This document shows positions 10,043-18,596 of a stretch of 64,000 nt of DNA, in pieces. The position numbers and the translations under genes were made by a program. This DNA comes from Shewanella electrica (GTDB lineage: Bacteria; Pseudomonadota; Gammaproteobacteria; Enterobacterales; Shewanellaceae). The notes under the pieces were generated by a model that saw only the letters and a program-made list of their open reading frames with translations, was not told the DNA's origin and ran no database searches. The stretch is taken from the NCBI RefSeq assembly GCF_022321485.1, contig NZ_JAKOGG010000003.1, positions 310,001 through 374,000 on the forward strand. Direction: 5' to 3'. Each line of letters opens with the position of its first letter. Within the stretch, counting starts at the first letter, position 1.

Positions 10043-10490
10043 ATGCCTGTTTGATATCGCGCTGCCAATGGTGTTTTTTACCAAAGCCGAGCAGGTTGTC
10101 GGTCATCTTGATGGTTTGCAGTTCAAGTTGCCACAGCGGCGCTGACTTTAACCGCGCCACCGGAAAGTGCTCGCAGTATTTATCCTTTATCATCTTCTCG
10201 TCAGCTTCGGCCACCGGTTTGGCGATGGCCGTAAATTGAATACCTTGGATTTTTGCCACGTTGCGGGTTTGCTCGGCAATGGTGCCAGCAATGTGCGGCT
10301 TAGCAAGCATCGCTTGCGTGTGACGGCTGCTGTCGCTGGTCATCAGGTAACAACTGGCACTGGCGCTATCAAAAAAGTAAAAACAGCTGGCGCACCACAA
10401 ACCATCGGCATCTTGGGTGGCAAGTGTCAGTACATGTTGTTGTTCAAGATAATGCAGAATCGCATTGGGTAGTGCAGCAAAGTCAGCCAT
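10041..10490 (-). CDS. YhbP-like (UPF0306) flavin-fold protein
   Basis: From the ATG at 10490 (GAGGG 6 nt upstream) the 149-residue product resembles E. coli YhbP: LWCASCFYFFD, a segment with SRHTQAMLAKPHIAGTI, VAKIQGIQF, FPVARLKSAPLWQLEL and the terminal KMTDNLLGFGKKHHWQRD. The family has the split-barrel fold of pyridoxamine-5'-phosphate oxidases, but its substrate is unknown. The open frame extends 18 codons upstream without support. It is convergent with hslU and divergent from the next gene. Confidence 0.8.
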   Translation of the reverse strand: MADFAALPNAILHYLEQQHVLTLATQDADGLWCASCFYFFDSASASCYLMTSDSSRHTQAMLAKPHIAGTIAEQTRNVAKIQGIQFTAIAKPVAEADEKMIKDKYCEHFPVARLKSAPLWQLELQTIKMTDNLLGFGKKHHWQRDIKQA

Positions 10491-10628
10491 GAAACATCCC
10501 TCATTCAATCGCCACAGTGTACTGTGCGTCGCCATCAGTGCCAATCGACGTGTGTTGCCTGCCTGCGGGTTTTGAATCTGACGCCGTGGGGCTTTATCAT
10601 ACGCGTTTTCAATTTTGCCGAGCCTGCT

Positions 10629-11210
10629 ATGAAATTACAGCTATTAACGCCCGCCCTATTTACCAAAATCTACCGCGATATCTGTGAATTTCGCCAGACC
10701 TATGACTTGCCTGTAGCCGATGCTGCGTCGCTCAACGACCAGCAAGATACGCTGCACACCTCGCTGATCACCGAAGAGTTGACCGAGCTGGCCGAAGCGC
10801 AAGACACCGTTGAGCAAGCCGATGCCATCGTTGACAGCATCTATGTGTTGGTTGGCCGTTTGTCGCACTTGGGTATTGATAATAGCGCCGACGATACCAC
10901 CGGCATCAGCTACATGATTGATGTGCTGCTGCAAGTTGCCAACCGCCGGGGCATTGAGTTTGAGCCATGTTGGGATGAAGTACACAGCAGCAACATGAGC
11001 AAAGTGTGTCGCACGCAGCAAGAATTGGATGACACTATCGCTCACTACGCCGATCAAGGCATCAAGATTGAAGGCGTGACCAAAGGTGATTATCTGATTG
11101 CCAAATGCGCCGAAGATTTCCAGCAAGGCAGCAAATTAGTGCGTCGTGGCAAGGTGCTGAAATCGGTGTATTACCGCCCCGCCGATCTGGCGAAGTTGGT
11201 GAAAGCGTAA
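10629..11210 (+). CDS. MazG-like / all-alpha NTP pyrophosphohydrolase family protein
   Basis: The ATG at 10629 gives 193 residues beginning MKLQLLTPALFTKIYRDICEFRQTYDLP. The stretch LITEELTELAEA followed by EQADAIVDSIYVLVG is the metal-binding EExxE...ExxD arrangement of MazG/PRA-PH-type pyrophosphohydrolases. A C-terminal part of about 70 residues (VCRTQQELDDTIAHYADQGI...) is typical of the COG4696-like branch. The likely reaction is hydrolysis of an NTP to NMP and pyrophosphate; the natural substrate is not known. An upstream in-frame start at 10524 lacks a ribosome binding site. Confidence 0.75.
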   Translation: MKLQLLTPALFTKIYRDICEFRQTYDLPVADAASLNDQQDTLHTSLITEELTELAEAQDTVEQADAIVDSIYVLVGRLSHLGIDNSADDTTGISYMIDVLLQVANRRGIEFEPCWDEVHSSNMSKVCRTQQELDDTIAHYADQGIKIEGVTKGDYLIAKCAEDFQQGSKLVRRGKVLKSVYYRPADLAKLVKA

Positions 11211-11231
11211 GCGTTAAGCTGTAAGCGTTAA

Positions 11232-11285
11232 GCGAGCAGCGAGCAGCGAGCAGCGAGCAGCGAGCAGCGAGCAGCGAGCAGCGAG
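11232..11285. repeat. Heptanucleotide tandem repeat GCGAGCA, about 7.7 copies
   Basis: Uninterrupted perfect copies of GCGAGCA fill this interval, preceded by a doubled GTAAGCGTTAAGC motif (11208-11233). It lies between the MazG-like gene and the cytochrome c terminator. Such perfect short repeats are prone to copy-number change by slippage. Confidence 0.95.
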
Positions 11286-11345
11286 AAAAATAGCAGTCCA
11301 GAAATCAGTGTCAACTGACGTTATTACGGCTGGATTCACCACTAA

Positions 11346-11374
11346 AAAGGCGACGATATCATATCGTCGCCTTT
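11346..11374. terminator. Bidirectional terminator hairpin
   Basis: AAAGGCGACGATAT-C-ATATCGTCGCCTTT is a perfect 14-bp palindrome flanked by A and T runs. It can end both the rightward MazG-like gene and the leftward cytochrome operon. Confidence 0.85.
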
Positions 11375-11396
11375 GGTATTTTAGCGGCAGTGCGGC

Positions 11397-12734
11397 TTAA
11401 CGCATCTGCAAAATAATCACTTGGCTGCTTGCCGGATCGGTTTTCTCACGCAGTTCAGTCACATCTTGCACTTTCACTGCGCCACCGTGGTTACCCCAAG
11501 TGGTGCGAATAAAGCTGAGCACTTCGGCAATCTCTTTATCCGACAACTGTTGGCGGAATGGCGGCATACGGTAAGCATCTGGTACCCCGTGGCTCACAAT
11601 ACGGCCTGAGCCGTTGAGCGTGACGTTGATGGCCGAAGCATCTTCTTTCGCCAGCATTGAGGTTGCCCCCGCTAGCGGCGGAATGTACTGACCACGGCCC
11701 ATGCCATCGGTGCCGTGGCACGAGCTACAACGTGCCAAATAGGTTTTGGCAGCGGCATCTTGAGCCGCCATGCTGGCAGTCACTGTGGTAGGTTTATGCT
11801 GCCACGGTTCGCCATCACGCAATGGATCGCCCGGTAGCGATTTCAGATAGTGCGCCATCGCGTACAAGTCTTCATCTGACATAAACTGCGTCGAGTTGTT
11901 GTAGGCATCAGTCATTGAGCCATACACCACCGCGTGTTGGTTGCGGCCGTTTTTTAAGAACTGATACACATCCTCTTCGCTCCAGCGACCAATGCCGGTG
12001 TTGACATCATTGCGCAAGCTGGGCGCGTACCAACCATCTAACAATGCGCCAGCAAGAAATTGCGGGCTGGATTCATCCAACGCTTTTTCCTGCATGGCTA
12101 AGCCACGCGGCGTGTGGCAACTGCCGCAGTGACCCGCGCCTTGTACCAGATAAGCCCCGCGGTTCCACTGTTCATCTTGCTCAGTGTTACTTTGGTAGCT
12201 GCCGCTGTCGGTAAACAAGCCACTCCAAAATGCCAGTGGCCAACGCATGTTCAGCGGCCATGGAATTTCGCTCTGCTTATTTGGCTTATCCGACGGCTGC
12301 ACGCCATGCATAAAGTAGGCATACAAGGCTTTGACATCGTCATCGCTCAGCTTGGCGTAAGATGGAAATGGCATCGCAGGATAGAGCCGATGACCATCTG
12401 GCGCTACACCTTGGCGTACCACACGCTCAAAATCCGCCAGCGTGTAATGACCAATGCCGTGGGTTTTATCTGGCGTGATATTGGTGGAGTAGATCGAGCC
12501 GATAGGCGTCGCCATCTCCAAACCACCGCTGAAAGCTGGGCTATCAGGTAGGGTGTGGCAGGCGACACAGTCACTGGCGCGCGCCACATATTCACCTTTG
12601 GCAATCAGCTCACTGGCGTTCAGCTCGCTGCTATTGACGTCAGCTAATGGCGTGGACGGTATGCGGGTGCTGTACCACGCGCCCACGGCGACAAGTACGA
12701 TAATGACAAGCATCGATAATGTTAATTTTTTCAC
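11397..12734 (-). CDS. Triheme c-type cytochrome, electron acceptor of aldehyde/alcohol dehydrogenase
   Basis: The 445-residue protein has an N-terminal membrane anchor (MKKLTLSMLVIIVLVAVGAW) and three haem c sites: CVACH near residue 57, CGSCH near 204 and CSSCH near 337, each in its own cytochrome domain. This is the layout of AdhB/GndC-type triheme subunits that pass electrons from periplasmic dehydrogenases to the quinone pool or oxidase. It is the last gene of a three-gene operon, 56 bp after the molybdopterin subunit. The role as electron outlet of that enzyme is inferred from position. Confidence 0.88.
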   Translation of the reverse strand: MKKLTLSMLVIIVLVAVGAWYSTRIPSTPLADVNSSELNASELIAKGEYVARASDCVACHTLPDSPAFSGGLEMATPIGSIYSTNITPDKTHGIGHYTLADFERVVRQGVAPDGHRLYPAMPFPSYAKLSDDDVKALYAYFMHGVQPSDKPNKQSEIPWPLNMRWPLAFWSGLFTDSGSYQSNTEQDEQWNRGAYLVQGAGHCGSCHTPRGLAMQEKALDESSPQFLAGALLDGWYAPSLRNDVNTGIGRWSEEDVYQFLKNGRNQHAVVYGSMTDAYNNSTQFMSDEDLYAMAHYLKSLPGDPLRDGEPWQHKPTTVTASMAAQDAAAKTYLARCSSCHGTDGMGRGQYIPPLAGATSMLAKEDASAINVTLNGSGRIVSHGVPDAYRMPPFRQQLSDKEIAEVLSFIRTTWGNHGGAVKVQDVTELREKTDPASSQVIILQMR

Positions 12735-12790
12735 CGAATCCCTCGTTCTTATTCAGTCCTAATGGAAGTAGCCGTCGTCGAGAGCATCGC

Positions 12791-15046
12791 CTAAGCGAAG
12801 GTTTCTCGAGACAACGGCATACGGCGAATACGACGTCCCAGCAGGTGCGATACCGCATTGACAACCGCCGGTGGCACTGGGGGTAAACCGGGTTCGCCGA
12901 TGCCACCCATTTTCTCGCCGCTTTCCACAATGCTGACATGCACTTTGGGCATCATATGCGGTGGCAGAATCGGGTACATGTCGTAGTTGCGCGCCAGTGG
13001 TTCACCTTGTTGATAAATCACCTCTTCCAGCAACACTTGTGACAAACCGAGAGCAACGGCAGATTTCACCTGCGCTTCAATAATGGCGGGATTGACGATT
13101 GTGCCTGGGTCGATCGCTTCCCAGATCTCGTGCACTTTCACCTGACCTTGCTCAATCGACACTTCGGCAATGGTGGCGGTATGCGAGCCAAACGGCGATG
13201 CCATGGCAATACCACGCGCGCGTTTGGAGCCGTCTGCCGCGGTGAATGGGCCGCGTTTCCAGCCGCCCGCAGATTTCACTACGGTTTCTAGCAGGTGCGA
13301 TAAACGTGGGTTGTCTTTCAGCAATGCCTTACGCAATTCGTAAGGATCGGCACCGGCTTTATCGGCCATTTCATCGAAGAAACACTCATAAACAAAATCA
13401 TTCATCGAGTTACCCACCGAGCGCCAGTACGCCAGCATGGTGGGGTTTTCCACGTAGTCTTGCGCGATACGCACGTTAGCAATTTGGTAGCTTTTCCCGG
13501 TCAAACCTTCAACCGCCATACCATCAACGTTATCCGGATCGTGACCAGAGATCGCTTCGCCGGGGCCTTCACAGGCGGAGATCACTTCCAACGCAGTCGG
13601 CACGCCGTTCTCAATCGCCGCTTTCATGCGCACGGCCGCCATCGGCCGCAATGGATCACGCAGGAACTCCTCTTCACGGCTCCAGATCAGCTTGATCGGT
13701 TTGCCAGTGGCTTTAGCTAACTCAATCGCTTGCGGATACGGGTTGGCATCTGGGTAGAGAAAGTGACGGCCAAAGAAACCGCCCAGAATTGGCGAGTGCA
13801 AAATGATCTGGTCTTCAGCGATGCCCGCACGTTTAGCGATATCACGCAAGAACATATCCGGCGCTTGGTTGGGCAACCAAATTTCCAAGCGGCCATCGTC
13901 ATGGAATTGGGCAATGGTGGATGGCGGCTCAAGCTGCGCATGGTGCACATATTGGGTCTGGTAGGTGGCGCTGATAATGCTTTCTGGCGTAGCGGCGCTA
14001 AACACCTTACTAATATCACCCGCGGTTTCCGCGTCTTTGCCCGCTTCGGTACGATTAGCCAGCATCTCGCTAAAGGCTTCGCTGGAGAAGTCGGCTGGCA
14101 TGCTACGAACGCCTTGGCGCTGGCTGGTTGCTGCTTGCCAATCCACTTGCAGCGCTTCGGCGGCGCGTTTAGCGTCCCACCAATGCGGTGCCACCACCGC
14201 AACCGCGCCTGTCACTTTATGTACCGAGTGCACCCCAGGCATTGCTTGCACTTGCTTGAGGTTGAGGATGTCACCCGCCACTAAACCCAAGCGCGGTGCA
14301 TGTTGTACGGCGGCGTGCAACATACCATCGACTTTCAAATCAATGGTGTAGTTAGCTTTACCAACAGATTTTTCATACACATCGACGCGATCGATCCCTT
14401 TGCCGATCCAACGGAAAGCTTGCGGATCTTTGAGGCTGACGCTATCAGGATCGGGCACCGGCAAATCCAACGCTTTGCTGGCGAGTTCGCCGTAGCTGAG
14501 GGTGCGATTGCTGGTTTTATGCAGCACTATGCCCGGTTCAGTGATCAGCTCACTCAGTGGTACTTGCCACTGGTTAGCCGCCGCTTGCAACATTAACTGC
14601 CGCGCGAGTGCACCCAGTTTCCGCATGGTTTGATAGCTAGTACGCACCGACATGCTGCCGCCAGTCATGCGGCCGGGGCCTCCCACCATCACTTGGTAGT
14701 CAGCGCCAGTTGGCGCATTTTCCACAATAAAGCGGGCTGGCTCGGCATCTAACTCTTCACCCACAATCTGCGCCATGGCGGTGAAAATCCCTTGGCCGCC
14801 TTCGACAAACGGGCTTTGCAGAATAATGCGGTTGTCTGGGGTGATTTGCAAAAAGGCGGGCACGCGAGTCCCCGGCGCCATCTTGGTCGCTGCTGCGGCG
14901 CGCGCTTGGCGTAACGGAATACCCACGCTTAACACCAAGGCACCAGCGGCAACACCAGCTGATGACAACAGAAAGTTGCGCCGAGACACGTTAATGGGTG
15001 TCTCTTGCGCCAGTTCAGCGAGTTCGTGTTCAGTTAACGGTTTCAT
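12791..15046 (-). CDS. Molybdopterin-binding subunit of a periplasmic xanthine-dehydrogenase-family enzyme (IorB type)
   Basis: The 751-residue protein starts with a twin-arginine signal (SRRNFLLSSAGVAAGALVLSVG), so it is exported folded. It continues with aldehyde oxidase / isoquinoline 1-oxidoreductase large-subunit features: GQGIFTAMAQIVGEELD, MVGGPGRMTGGSMSVRTSY, LGGFFGRHF, and the C-terminal MGGIGEPGLPPVPPAVVNAV bearing the conserved active-site Glu. It lacks FAD and Fe-S domains, which matches a separate 2Fe-2S subunit encoded upstream with a 4-bp overlap. The enzyme probably oxidises an aldehyde or N-heterocycle in the periplasm; the substrate cannot be told from sequence. Confidence 0.88.
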   Translation of the reverse strand: MKPLTEHELAELAQETPINVSRRNFLLSSAGVAAGALVLSVGIPLRQARAAAATKMAPGTRVPAFLQITPDNRIILQSPFVEGGQGIFTAMAQIVGEELDAEPARFIVENAPTGADYQVMVGGPGRMTGGSMSVRTSYQTMRKLGALARQLMLQAAANQWQVPLSELITEPGIVLHKTSNRTLSYGELASKALDLPVPDPDSVSLKDPQAFRWIGKGIDRVDVYEKSVGKANYTIDLKVDGMLHAAVQHAPRLGLVAGDILNLKQVQAMPGVHSVHKVTGAVAVVAPHWWDAKRAAEALQVDWQAATSQRQGVRSMPADFSSEAFSEMLANRTEAGKDAETAGDISKVFSAATPESIISATYQTQYVHHAQLEPPSTIAQFHDDGRLEIWLPNQAPDMFLRDIAKRAGIAEDQIILHSPILGGFFGRHFLYPDANPYPQAIELAKATGKPIKLIWSREEEFLRDPLRPMAAVRMKAAIENGVPTALEVISACEGPGEAISGHDPDNVDGMAVEGLTGKSYQIANVRIAQDYVENPTMLAYWRSVGNSMNDFVYECFFDEMADKAGADPYELRKALLKDNPRLSHLLETVVKSAGGWKRGPFTAADGSKRARGIAMASPFGSHTATIAEVSIEQGQVKVHEIWEAIDPGTIVNPAIIEAQVKSAVALGLSQVLLEEVIYQQGEPLARNYDMYPILPPHMMPKVHVSIVESGEKMGGIGEPGLPPVPPAVVNAVSHLLGRRIRRMPLSRETFA

Positions 15047-15504
15047 GCGTTACCTCCCACCGGTTTTGCCAGTTCATCAATCGCCGCATCAATAGCGTTG
15101 TACGTGCCGCAACGGCACAAGTTGCTAATCGCCGCGGTGATCTCGTCTCGGCTGGGGTTAGGTGTCGCTTTCAACAATGCGGTGGCGGCCATCACCTGCC
15201 CCGATTGGCAGTAGCCACATTGTGGCACTTGGTGGTTAACCCACGCCTGCACTACCCGCTTGCCAACGTCATCTTGTTCAATGGCTTCGATGGTGGTGAT
15301 CTGTTTGCCTACCGCGCTGACGGCAGGCATCACGCAAGAACGTACTACCTCACCATCGACAAGCACCGAACAGGCACCACATTGGGCTAAACCACAGCCG
15401 TATTTGGTGCCGGTGAGACCAAGATTGTCACGAATCACCCACAATAACGGGGTATCTTCGGCCACATCGACATCATAAGTTTGCTGGTTAATCTGAAGTT
15501 TCAT
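15043..15504 (-). CDS. 2Fe-2S subunit of molybdenum hydroxylase (IorA type)
   Basis: From the ATG at 15504 this 153-residue protein has a plant-type ferredoxin 2Fe-2S motif (YGCGLAQCGACSVLVDG) and a second helical 2Fe-2S motif (CGYCQSGQVMAATALL ... NLCRCGTYNAIDAAI), the pair diagnostic of small subunits of the xanthine dehydrogenase family. It relays electrons from the molybdenum centre to the haems of the cytochrome subunit. No signal peptide is present, so export as a complex with the Tat-signal subunit is likely. An in-frame start at 15546 adds 14 unsupported residues. Confidence 0.9.
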   Translation of the reverse strand: MKLQINQQTYDVDVAEDTPLLWVIRDNLGLTGTKYGCGLAQCGACSVLVDGEVVRSCVMPAVSAVGKQITTIEAIEQDDVGKRVVQAWVNHQVPQCGYCQSGQVMAATALLKATPNPSRDEITAAISNLCRCGTYNAIDAAIDELAKPVGGNA

Positions 15505-15858
15505 GTCGTTCCAAAGCTCCATATTTGCTCGACAGACAGCAGTCACACTGACGATAGTTATTTTTAAATGGTTTTATTATGGTTACAGCAGCAATCACTT
15601 CTCGCGGAAATGATCCAAATAGAGTTCAGTTTTACACCATTGCGCGCTAACGCCACTCGCGGTGTCTGATTTGAAGCAGCTAACGGTAATATCGCCGCCA
15701 ACTGTAAAGTTAGTCAGTAAATACTGATTTTGTGCGCCAACCGACACAATACACGGTTGTCAACAAACAGTAAAATTGATAGGGAAGCTTTATTAAAACA
15801 GAGAGTTGTCGAACAATACAATGCAATAGAACGCATAACACTGATGAATTTGAATCAT
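15505..15858. other. Non-coding region upstream of the molybdenum hydroxylase operon
   Basis: About 350 bp without a convincing gene. It must carry the leftward promoter of the hydroxylase operon. No ModE-like palindrome comparable to the one at 22076 was seen here. The small frame at 15710-15958 has no protein-like features and runs through the terminator of the next operon. Confidence 0.5.
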
Positions 15859-15901
15859 AAAAAAAACCTTTGAGCGCGACACCAGACACCACGCCCAAAG
15901 G
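15859..15901 (-). terminator. Terminator of the TonB/ABC/methyltransferase operon
   Basis: Read leftwards, CCTTTGGGCG and CGCTCAAAGG form a stem with one mismatch closed by a 17-nt loop and followed by eight T. It lies 20 bp after the methyltransferase stop codon. Confidence 0.75.
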
Positions 15902-15921
15902 CAAAAAAGTAGCAAACGCGA

Positions 15922-16755
15922 TTAACTTAGGGTCTGTAACTCGCAGGTTTTCCACCACATCACAAAGGTGCGGCTAGCACGGAACAAGCGAAAACCATCG
16001 GCGTTTTCGCTGAGGTATTTATCGACATTAGCACGATACTGCGCTTCTTTATTGGCAGGAATATCGCCAACAAAGCGCAGCGCCTCATAGGCGGCTTCGC
16101 GGCTAGCAAATTGCGCTTCATAACCGTCATCAAGGATACGGATATTGGGTTCAGCGCCCATGTCGTACAACATGTTGAAGGTAATGTTGTAGCCAAAGTT
16201 GCGGTCGTCACTGTGCGGCATGGCAGGCATGTCGATGATGCCATCAAGAAAGCTCAACTGAATTTCGCGCAGGCTGGGCGCGTTGGCAAAGCTCATCACT
16301 ACCGCATATTTACGGGCGATGCTGTTGAGTTTAATCAGATCGGCAAAACCCACAGAGCGCGATGCCACCGCAATATCATGCATGCCGATCTGCGCCACGG
16401 CATCATCACTGTTCCAGTCTTGCAGCAGCGGCCGCAGATTATTGAGCCCAGCAGCCGCGCCGTTGTGCATACAGCGGCTCAGCATATTATCAAACGCATC
16501 CACGCAGGTAACGCTGTGAGCTTTTTGCGCCATCGGCACCGACAAACGGCCTGGGCCGCAACCGATATCCACCACGGTATCGTCAGCGGTGATGGGCAAC
16601 ACATCAACCTGCATTTGGGTATATCGTCGCTCCAGTTGCGCCATGCCATCGTACATGTCGGTGATCTGGTTCCAATCAAAACTCGCCAACTTTCCTTGGC
16701 TGAGGGGTGCCATCATCCGTTCGCGCAACAAGCGCCAATTCACTAAACCTTGCAT
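15922..16755 (-). CDS. Class I SAM-dependent methyltransferase in a metal-uptake operon
   Basis: The ATG at 16755 is preceded by AGGAGAAG and gives 277 residues; upstream in-frame starts lack a ribosome binding site. The SAM-binding motif I is VVDIGCGPGRLSVPMA near residue 77, with an acidic residue after the second strand (VTCVDAF). The C-terminal 100 residues resemble no family I can name. It is the last gene of the operon TonB receptor, binding protein, ATPase, permease, methyltransferase, with 25 bp to the permease. Its substrate is unknown; modification of an imported metal chelate is a guess from position only. Confidence 0.75.
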   Translation of the reverse strand: MQGLVNWRLLRERMMAPLSQGKLASFDWNQITDMYDGMAQLERRYTQMQVDVLPITADDTVVDIGCGPGRLSVPMAQKAHSVTCVDAFDNMLSRCMHNGAAAGLNNLRPLLQDWNSDDAVAQIGMHDIAVASRSVGFADLIKLNSIARKYAVVMSFANAPSLREIQLSFLDGIIDMPAMPHSDDRNFGYNITFNMLYDMGAEPNIRILDDGYEAQFASREAAYEALRFVGDIPANKEAQYRANVDKYLSENADGFRLFRASRTFVMWWKTCELQTLS

Positions 16756-16780
16756 AACTTCTCCTGTACGCGGCGCGGCG

Positions 16781-17806
16781 TTAATTCCAGCCTTTGCGCG
16801 CACGATGCAACACCAACAAAAATAGCGGCAAACCTAAACATTGAGTGACAATGCCGATTGGGATTTCCACCACGCTAAAGCCGCGCGCCAAGCTGTCGGC
16901 CAGCAGTAAAAAAATTGCGCCTAACATGATGCTCACCGGCATCAAGCGGCTGTTTTCAGGCCCGACTAACATGCGCGCAATATGCGGTGCCACGAGACCG
17001 ACCCAGCCAACCATGCCCGCAATCGATACCGACAGCGCCGAGCCCATCGTTGCCGCCACAATCACACCGTAGCGCACCAGATGGACGGGCACGCCCAAGG
17101 CGCGCGCTTCATCTTCGCCCATCGACATCGCATCCAATGCTCGGCCAAAACTCCACAGCACCAGCACCGCCAGCAACATCGGCGGCAGTAACCACAGCAC
17201 TTCATTTAGGTTCGACATGCCCAAGCTGCCCATCAACCAATAGATAATCGACGGCAACTCGTCTTGTGGGTCAGCAGCAAATTTGACTAACGACAGCAAG
17301 GCGCTAAACGAGGCGCTGCTGATCATGCCGCCGAGCAGCAAGGTGATCATCGAGCCGCCACCAAAAATAAAGCCAATCGCCACGCCCAGCCCAACAGCGA
17401 CCAGACCAAACACAAATGCCAATAGTTGAATGCTGAACCAGTTGCCGTGCAGCAACATGCCCAACGTGGCACCAAACGACGCGCCAGCCAGTACACCGAG
17501 CATGCCCGGCGACACTAATGGATTGCGAAACACTGCCTGAAATGCGGCACCGGATCCCGACAGCGCCATGCCCACCAAAATGGCAGCCAGCACCCGCGGC
17601 AAGCGTACATCGAGCAAGATATTCGACAGTATGTTGTAACGCTCTGGCGGCAATTCACTCAGCCCCAAGTGACTGCCGATAAAACGGCAGATCTCCAACA
17701 TGGTCAGTGGATAGTTACCGAGCGATAAGGCAAACAATGCGATGGCGATCAGCAGTAGCAATAACGCCAACAGTTGGCCGTGAAAACAGCTAAACCAATA
17801 TCTCAT
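16781..17806 (-). CDS. FecCD-family ABC transporter permease
   Basis: The 341-residue polytopic membrane protein has FecCD/BtuC hallmarks: NILLDVRLPRVLAAILVGMALSGSGAAFQAVFRNPLVSPGMLGV near residues 65-110 and the coupling segment LGVPVHLVRYGVIVAATMGSALSVSIAGMVGWVGLVAPHIARMLVG near 235-280. About ten membrane spans are expected. It forms the inner-membrane channel for a metal chelate. It overlaps the upstream ATPase gene by 4 bp, indicating translational coupling. Confidence 0.93.
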   Translation of the reverse strand: MRYWFSCFHGQLLALLLLLIAIALFALSLGNYPLTMLEICRFIGSHLGLSELPPERYNILSNILLDVRLPRVLAAILVGMALSGSGAAFQAVFRNPLVSPGMLGVLAGASFGATLGMLLHGNWFSIQLLAFVFGLVAVGLGVAIGFIFGGGSMITLLLGGMISSASFSALLSLVKFAADPQDELPSIIYWLMGSLGMSNLNEVLWLLPPMLLAVLVLWSFGRALDAMSMGEDEARALGVPVHLVRYGVIVAATMGSALSVSIAGMVGWVGLVAPHIARMLVGPENSRLMPVSIMLGAIFLLLADSLARGFSVVEIPIGIVTQCLGLPLFLLVLHRARKGWN

Positions 17807-18594
17807 GCGGCTGCCATCCCCCGGGTAAATGCCGCTAACTCTTGCTCGCTCAAATCATATAACTGCTGAATAGCGACCGGAGTCAGCACCTCGGCGGGCG
17901 TGCCCACGGCGTTCACTATGCCGTTTTTCAGCAACAGCGCCCGATCGGCAATCATGCGCGCATGGTGCGGATGGTGCGTGGTCATCACCACTGCATAACC
18001 ATCGTCGGCCAGTTGGCGCAGCTCGGCTAACAAACGCGCTTGATGACCAAAATCCAGCGCTGACGCCGGTTCATCTAACATCAAAATATTGGCTCCTTGA
18101 ACTAACGCGCGGCCCACTAATGCCAGTTGCCGCTCACCGCCGGAGATCTCGGTGTAGGGGCGCCCCGCCAGATGGTCAATACGCAGGCGCTGCAACACCT
18201 GCTCGACCACTAATGCATCGCGCTGACTAGAGCGCCCCAGTAAACCACTGTGATGAAACCGCCCCATGGCAACCACCTGCCGCACGCTGTATGGAAATGG
18301 GCTGACATGATGTTGCGGCACGTAGGCAATTTGCCCCGCAATAGTACGGCGGCTCAATTGCGTCAGCGGCGTACCGCCAAGGCCGACACTGCCACGGCTA
18401 GGTTGAGTTAACCCCAGTAACAACTTGAGCAAGGTACTCTTGCCAGTACCATTGGGGCCAAGCAGTGCCAAGACTTCACCAGCAAACACATCAACACTGA
18501 CCGAATTCAGCACCTCATGGTCATCGTAATGAAACGCCAGATTATCGGCGTACAACAAAGGAGCGCGCCTGCCCTTGAATGGCTGTTGCGTCAT
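17803..18594 (-). CDS. ABC transporter ATP-binding protein (FecE/BtuD type)
   Basis: The 263-residue protein has Walker A LLGPNGTGKSTLLKLLLG near residue 48, Q-loop YVPQHHVSPFPYSVRQ, signature TEISGGERQLALVGRALVQG, Walker B ILMLDEPASALD and the switch His of MTTHHPHHA. It powers import through the FecCD-type permease. It lies 2 bp after the binding-protein gene. All catalytic motifs are intact. Confidence 0.93.
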   Translation of the reverse strand: MTQQPFKGRRAPLLYADNLAFHYDDHEVLNSVSVDVFAGEVLALLGPNGTGKSTLLKLLLGLTQPSRGSVGLGGTPLTQLSRRTIAGQIAYVPQHHVSPFPYSVRQVVAMGRFHHSGLLGRSSQRDALVVEQVLQRLRIDHLAGRPYTEISGGERQLALVGRALVQGANILMLDEPASALDFGHQARLLAELRQLADDGYAVVMTTHHPHHARMIADRALLLKNGIVNAVGTPAEVLTPVAIQQLYDLSEQELAAFTRGMAAA

Positions 18595-18596
18595 GG

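Noticed and set aside
13717-14351. Long open frames overlapping the molybdopterin subunit on either strand
   Set aside because: They are shadows of a GC-rich coding region whose real frame has clear family motifs.
15710-15958. 82-residue frame downstream of the methyltransferase
   Set aside because: It overlaps the terminator and the methyltransferase end and has no recognisable features.
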